A DNA stretch of 64,000 nucleotides, taken from assembly GCF_003443995.1 (NCBI RefSeq), contig NZ_QWEY01000002.1:62001-126000 (forward strand). Direction: 5' to 3'. Both the position numbers and the translations under genes were made by a program. This DNA comes from Pseudotabrizicola alkalilacus. Its GTDB lineage: Bacteria; Pseudomonadota; Alphaproteobacteria; Rhodobacterales; Rhodobacteraceae. Position 1 is the first letter of the stretch; every line of letters begins with the position of its first letter. The notes under the pieces are model-generated. The model was not told the origin of the DNA, ran no database searches, and was given only the letters and a program-made list of their open reading frames with translations. Shown here one piece after another: positions 61,310 to 64,000 of this stretch.

Positions 61310-62577
61310 CCGTTTTCACGCAGGATGGCCCCGGCCAGATAGAGCGAGCCGCAGATCAGCACGCGGGCCGCTGGTTCTGTGGCAGTGATGGCCCCCAGCG
61401 CCTCAGCGACCGAGGCGGCAGCTGTCGCGGGCAGGCTGGCCGAGAGCGCGGCGTCGCGGGTGGCTTCTGCCGGCAGCGTGTTCTTTTCGCCCGGAATAGA
61501 GACGGCATAGAGCCGCGTGGCATGGGCGGCCAGCGGGCGCATGTAGCCGGTCACGTCCTTGGTGTTCAGCATGCCGCAGATCAGAAAGGTCGGGCGCTTT
61601 GGCATCCGGGCGAGGGTGGCTGCAATCGCCTCTCCCCCTGCCGGGTTATGGCCGCCGTCGAGCCACAGCTCGACCTGCGGGGCGATCTCCACCAGCGGGC
61701 CATGGCGCAGGCGCTGCATCCGGGCGGGCCAGACGGCACCGCTGACGGCGGCCTCACAGGCGGCCTCATCCCGGCCAAGGGCGCGCAGGGCGGCGATGGC
61801 GGCCCCGGCGTTCTGGATCTGATGCGGGCCGGGCAGGTTGGGCAGCGGCAGATCCAGCAGGCCGGAGTCGTCCTGAAAGATCAGCCGGTTGCGTTCCTCA
61901 GCCACGTGCCAATGCTGGCCATAAGCAAGCACCGGCGCGCCCATGCGGGCCGCTTTCGCTTCGATCACTGCCAGCCCTTCGGGGGCTTGCGGGCCAACGA
62001 TCACCGGCACCCCACGCTTGATGATGCCAGCCTTCTCACCCGCGATTTCCGGCAGGGTCTCGCCCAGGTACTGCTGATGGTCGATGCTGACAGGGGTGAT
62101 GATCGTCAGGCGCGGGCTGTCGATCACATTCGTCGCATCAAGCCGCCCGCCAAGGCCCACCTCCAGCAAGGTAAAGTCTGCGGGTGTGCGGGCAAAGGCC
62201 AGCAGGGCTGCAGCGGTGGTGATTTCGAAAAAGGTGATGGAATCCGGGCCGTTGGCCTGCACGCATTCATCCAGCAGCGCGGTCAGGGCCGGTTCGCTGA
62301 TCAGATCGCCCGCCAGCCGGATGCGCTCGTGAAACCGTGCCAGATGCGGCGAGGTGTAGGCGTGAACGGTGGCACCCGATGCCTCCAGCCCGGCACGGAT
62401 CATCGCCTGTGTGCTGCCCTTGCCATTGGTGCCCGCGATATGGATCACCGGGGGCAACTGGCGCTCGGGGTTGCCTAGCGCTGCCAGCAAACGGTGCATG
62501 CGGTCCAGGGTCAGGTCGATGACCTTGGGGTGCAAGGTCATCATCCGTTCAAGGATCGCGTCGGAGCCGGTGGTCAA
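61306..62577 (-). CDS. folC: FolC, dihydrofolate/folylpolyglutamate synthase
   Basis: The 423-residue ligase has the P-loop IHIAGTNGKGST, the FTSPHL-like AYTSPHL block, LEVGLGGRLDATN and SIDHQQYLGETL, and DGGHNPAG in the C-terminal domain. It adds glutamates to folates. The start at TTG 62577 includes the usual SDAILERMM opening; ATG 62544 is the alternative. It follows accD by 2 bp, a pairing common in proteobacteria. Confidence 0.94.
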   Translation of the reverse strand: MTTGSDAILERMMTLHPKVIDLTLDRMHRLLAALGNPERQLPPVIHIAGTNGKGSTQAMIRAGLEASGATVHAYTSPHLARFHERIRLAGDLISEPALTALLDECVQANGPDSITFFEITTAAALLAFARTPADFTLLEVGLGGRLDATNVIDSPRLTIITPVSIDHQQYLGETLPEIAGEKAGIIKRGVPVIVGPQAPEGLAVIEAKAARMGAPVLAYGQHWHVAEERNRLIFQDDSGLLDLPLPNLPGPHQIQNAGAAIAALRALGRDEAACEAAVSGAVWPARMQRLRHGPLVEIAPQVELWLDGGHNPAGGEAIAATLARMPKRPTFLICGMLNTKDVTGYMRPLAAHATRLYAVSIPGEKNTLPAEATRDAALSASLPATAAASVAEALGAITATEPAARVLICGSLYLAGAILRENG

Positions 62578-62579
62578 GA

Positions 62580-63509
62580 TCAGCCTGCGGCGGGGGCTGG
62601 CGGGGCAGGGACCGGCTCGGGCACAGGGGCCGGGGCGGGCAGGTCGCCTTTGACAGCGGGGGACTGGCCGGTGAGCATGCGCAGGATGGTGATCAGCTCA
62701 TCCCGCATTTGTTTACGATGCGTCACGCGGTCCAGCATGCCGTGATCCAGCAGATATTCGGCGCGCTGAAAGCCCTCAGGCAGCTTTTCGCGGATGGTCT
62801 GTTCAATCACGCGCGGTCCGGCAAAGCAGATCAGCGCGTTGGGTTCCGAGATATGCACATCGCCCAGCATGGCATAAGAGGCGGTAACGCCGCCGGTTGT
62901 GGGGTGTGTCAGCACGACGACATAAGGCAGCCGCGCCTCTTTCAGCATCTGCACCGCAACAGTGGTGCGCGGCATCTGCATCAGGGACAAGATCCCCTCC
63001 TGCATGCGCGCGCCCCCGGCGGCAGAGAACAGCACCAGCGGACGTTTCAGTTTCACCGCACGTTCGGCGGCGGCCAGAATGGCGTTGCCGACATACATGC
63101 CCATGGAGCCAGCCATGAAGCTGAAATCCTGTGCCACGGCGACAATCGGGGTGCGGCCCATCTCACCCTCGGCGACCAGCATCGCCTCTTTCTCGCCGGT
63201 CGACTTCTGCGCGGCTTTCAGGCGGTCGGGGTATTTCTTCTGATCCTTGAAGTGGAGCGGGTCCACCACCGGCTCCGGCACTTTGACTTCGGTAAAAATA
63301 CCAGTGTCAAACAACGCCTTGAACCGGTCACGCGGGCTGATCGCCATGTGGTGATCGCAGTTGGAACAGACGTTGAGATTTTCCGCCAATTCGCGATGGA
63401 ACAGCATCGTGCCGCACTCAGAGCACTTCGTCCATAGGTTTTCGGGCACTTCCCGGCGGGAGAAGAGCGAGTTGATTTTCGGGCGGACGTAGTTCGAAAT
63501 CCAGTTCAT
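62580..63509 (-). CDS. accD: AccD, acetyl-CoA carboxylase carboxyltransferase beta
   Basis: The 309-residue protein starts [12 protein letters not shown], has the four-cysteine zinc ribbon (CSECG near residue 29 and CSNC near 48) and the crotonase-fold blocks [32 protein letters not shown] and [10 protein letters not shown], and a Pro-rich C-terminal tail. It forms malonyl-CoA with AccA. It is upstream of folC in one operon. The start at 63509 rather than an upstream in-frame codon fits the family. Confidence 0.95.
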   Translation of the reverse strand: MNWISNYVRPKINSLFSRREVPENLWTKCSECGTMLFHRELAENLNVCSNCDHHMAISPRDRFKALFDTGIFTEVKVPEPVVDPLHFKDQKKYPDRLKAAQKSTGEKEAMLVAEGEMGRTPIVAVAQDFSFMAGSMGMYVGNAILAAAERAVKLKRPLVLFSAAGGARMQEGILSLMQMPRTTVAVQMLKEARLPYVVVLTHPTTGGVTASYAMLGDVHISEPNALICFAGPRVIEQTIREKLPEGFQRAEYLLDHGMLDRVTHRKQMRDELITILRMLTGQSPAVKGDLPAPAPVPEPVPAPPAPAAG

Positions 63510-63584
63510 GCGGGCGGGCCTTTCGGGTGCCGGTCTTTGCATTCAGATAGAGTGGCGGTGCGCGAAATGCAATCGGCAGCGGCG

Positions 63585-64000
63585 CTACGGGAGCGCAAAG
63601 GCGCTTTCAGGCAGGCGCAGGATCAGGTTGGGGTCGGGGCAGATGGACTGCCAGACATCCCACAGGCTGCTGTGGCCAACGCCATAAAAATTGCCGCCGG
63701 TCTGGTCCAGCATGTCGGTCATGATCTGGAAATGGACATGCGGAGCCCAGCCGCCGTTTTCGTGCCAGTCGCCGAGATCGGCGATGTGCTGGCCCGCTGT
63801 CACCTCTGCGCCGGGGTGCAGCAGGGCGGGCAGGGTGCTCGCAAGATGGCCGTAGAGCGTGTAGAATGGCATGGCTTCGGCCCGGTGTTCCAGAATCAGC
63901 GTGTGGCCATAATCCAGCGGGTCGGCGTTGTAGGTCAGGTGCAGGACGCGGCCCTGCAGGGGGGCGTAAAGCGGGGTTCCTGCGGGAGCAAAGACGTCGA
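63585..64000 (-). CDS. C-terminal part of an M23-domain protein (cut by window edge)
   Basis: Reading leftward from the edge gives an LytM/M23-like fold: DVFAPAGTPLYAPLQGRV, DYGHTLILEH, YTLYGHLA and the HxH motif in APHVHFQI, followed by SICPDPNLILRLPESAFALP and stop. At least 137 residues are inside the window; the first metal ligands lie outside. The SICPDPNLIL ending is one I associate with kinase-M23-aminotransferase fusion proteins, in which an aminotransferase domain follows; here the protein stops instead. The start is beyond 64000. Confidence 0.75.
   Translation of the reverse strand, partial: DVFAPAGTPLYAPLQGRVLHLTYNADPLDYGHTLILEHRAEAMPFYTLYGHLASTLPALLHPGAEVTAGQHIADLGDWHENGGWAPHVHFQIMTDMLDQTGGNFYGVGHSSLWDVWQSICPDPNLILRLPESAFALP

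Noticed and set aside
1-64000. CRISPR array, insertion sequences or intact prophage
   Set aside because: No regularly spaced repeats, transposase or integrase genes or terminal inverted repeats were seen; only one decayed phage gene is present.

Overview
The window is a GC-rich chromosomal segment (about 65% G+C by eye) with dense, overlapping operons. The gene content points to a member of the Rhodobacteraceae (Alphaproteobacteria): an R. capsulatus-type hup/hyp uptake [NiFe]-hydrogenase cluster with HupTUV/HupR hydrogen sensing, MbfA with an Irr-type box, and a PiT transporter, pncBA, trhO, folC and accD of alphaproteobacterial type. No species can be named from the sequence alone.

Region by region. 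281-4241: a YihY-type membrane protein, a decayed phage gene (DUF6441-like) and a complete bufferin-type RiPP operon (bufA precursor, bufB MNIO enzyme, bufC partner, DoxX protein), preceded by a plausible ECF-sigma promoter. 4534-24221: about 20 kb of uptake hydrogenase genes in two divergent blocks. The leftward block is hupDFGHJK-hypAB-hupR-hypCDE. The rightward block is hupTUV-hypF, then hupSL-hupE-hupC. The blocks face away from a 252-bp control region (13477-13728). HupUV senses H2, HupT is the kinase and HupR the response regulator; hup and hyp products mature HupSL, which feeds electrons to quinone through HupC.

24345-33544: a sugar/signal uptake and catabolism locus. It holds an LsrK-type kinase, an LVIVD-repeat protein, a SorC/LsrR-type regulator, an ABC importer (permease, binding protein, ATPase), an RbsD/FucU-type mutarotase, an LsrG-type enzyme and a class II aldolase. 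The binding protein resembles Vibrio LuxP rather than LsrB and keeps most LuxP AI-2 contact residues. Near-identical operator-like elements lie upstream of the regulator and of the importer. This is the strongest candidate for an undescribed system.

33613-50957: cell-envelope and housekeeping genes: pbpC with an alpha-2-macroglobulin, a hybrid histidine kinase, yaaA, recQ, yggT, a thioesterase, an MFS transporter, mepA and a phytase-like esterase. 51007-51038 is a compact preQ1-I riboswitch in front of a YhhQ queuosine-precursor transporter. 51673-51901 looks like a stand-alone small transcript with a perfect 16-nt complement to the 16S rRNA 3' end, an 18-codon ORF and a strong terminator. 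52070-54649 is arfB with an aminotransferase/kinase pair. 54735-63509 holds PiT, pncBA, trhO, mbfA, a TetR-controlled secreted peptide, folC and accD. The window ends inside an M23-type domain protein.
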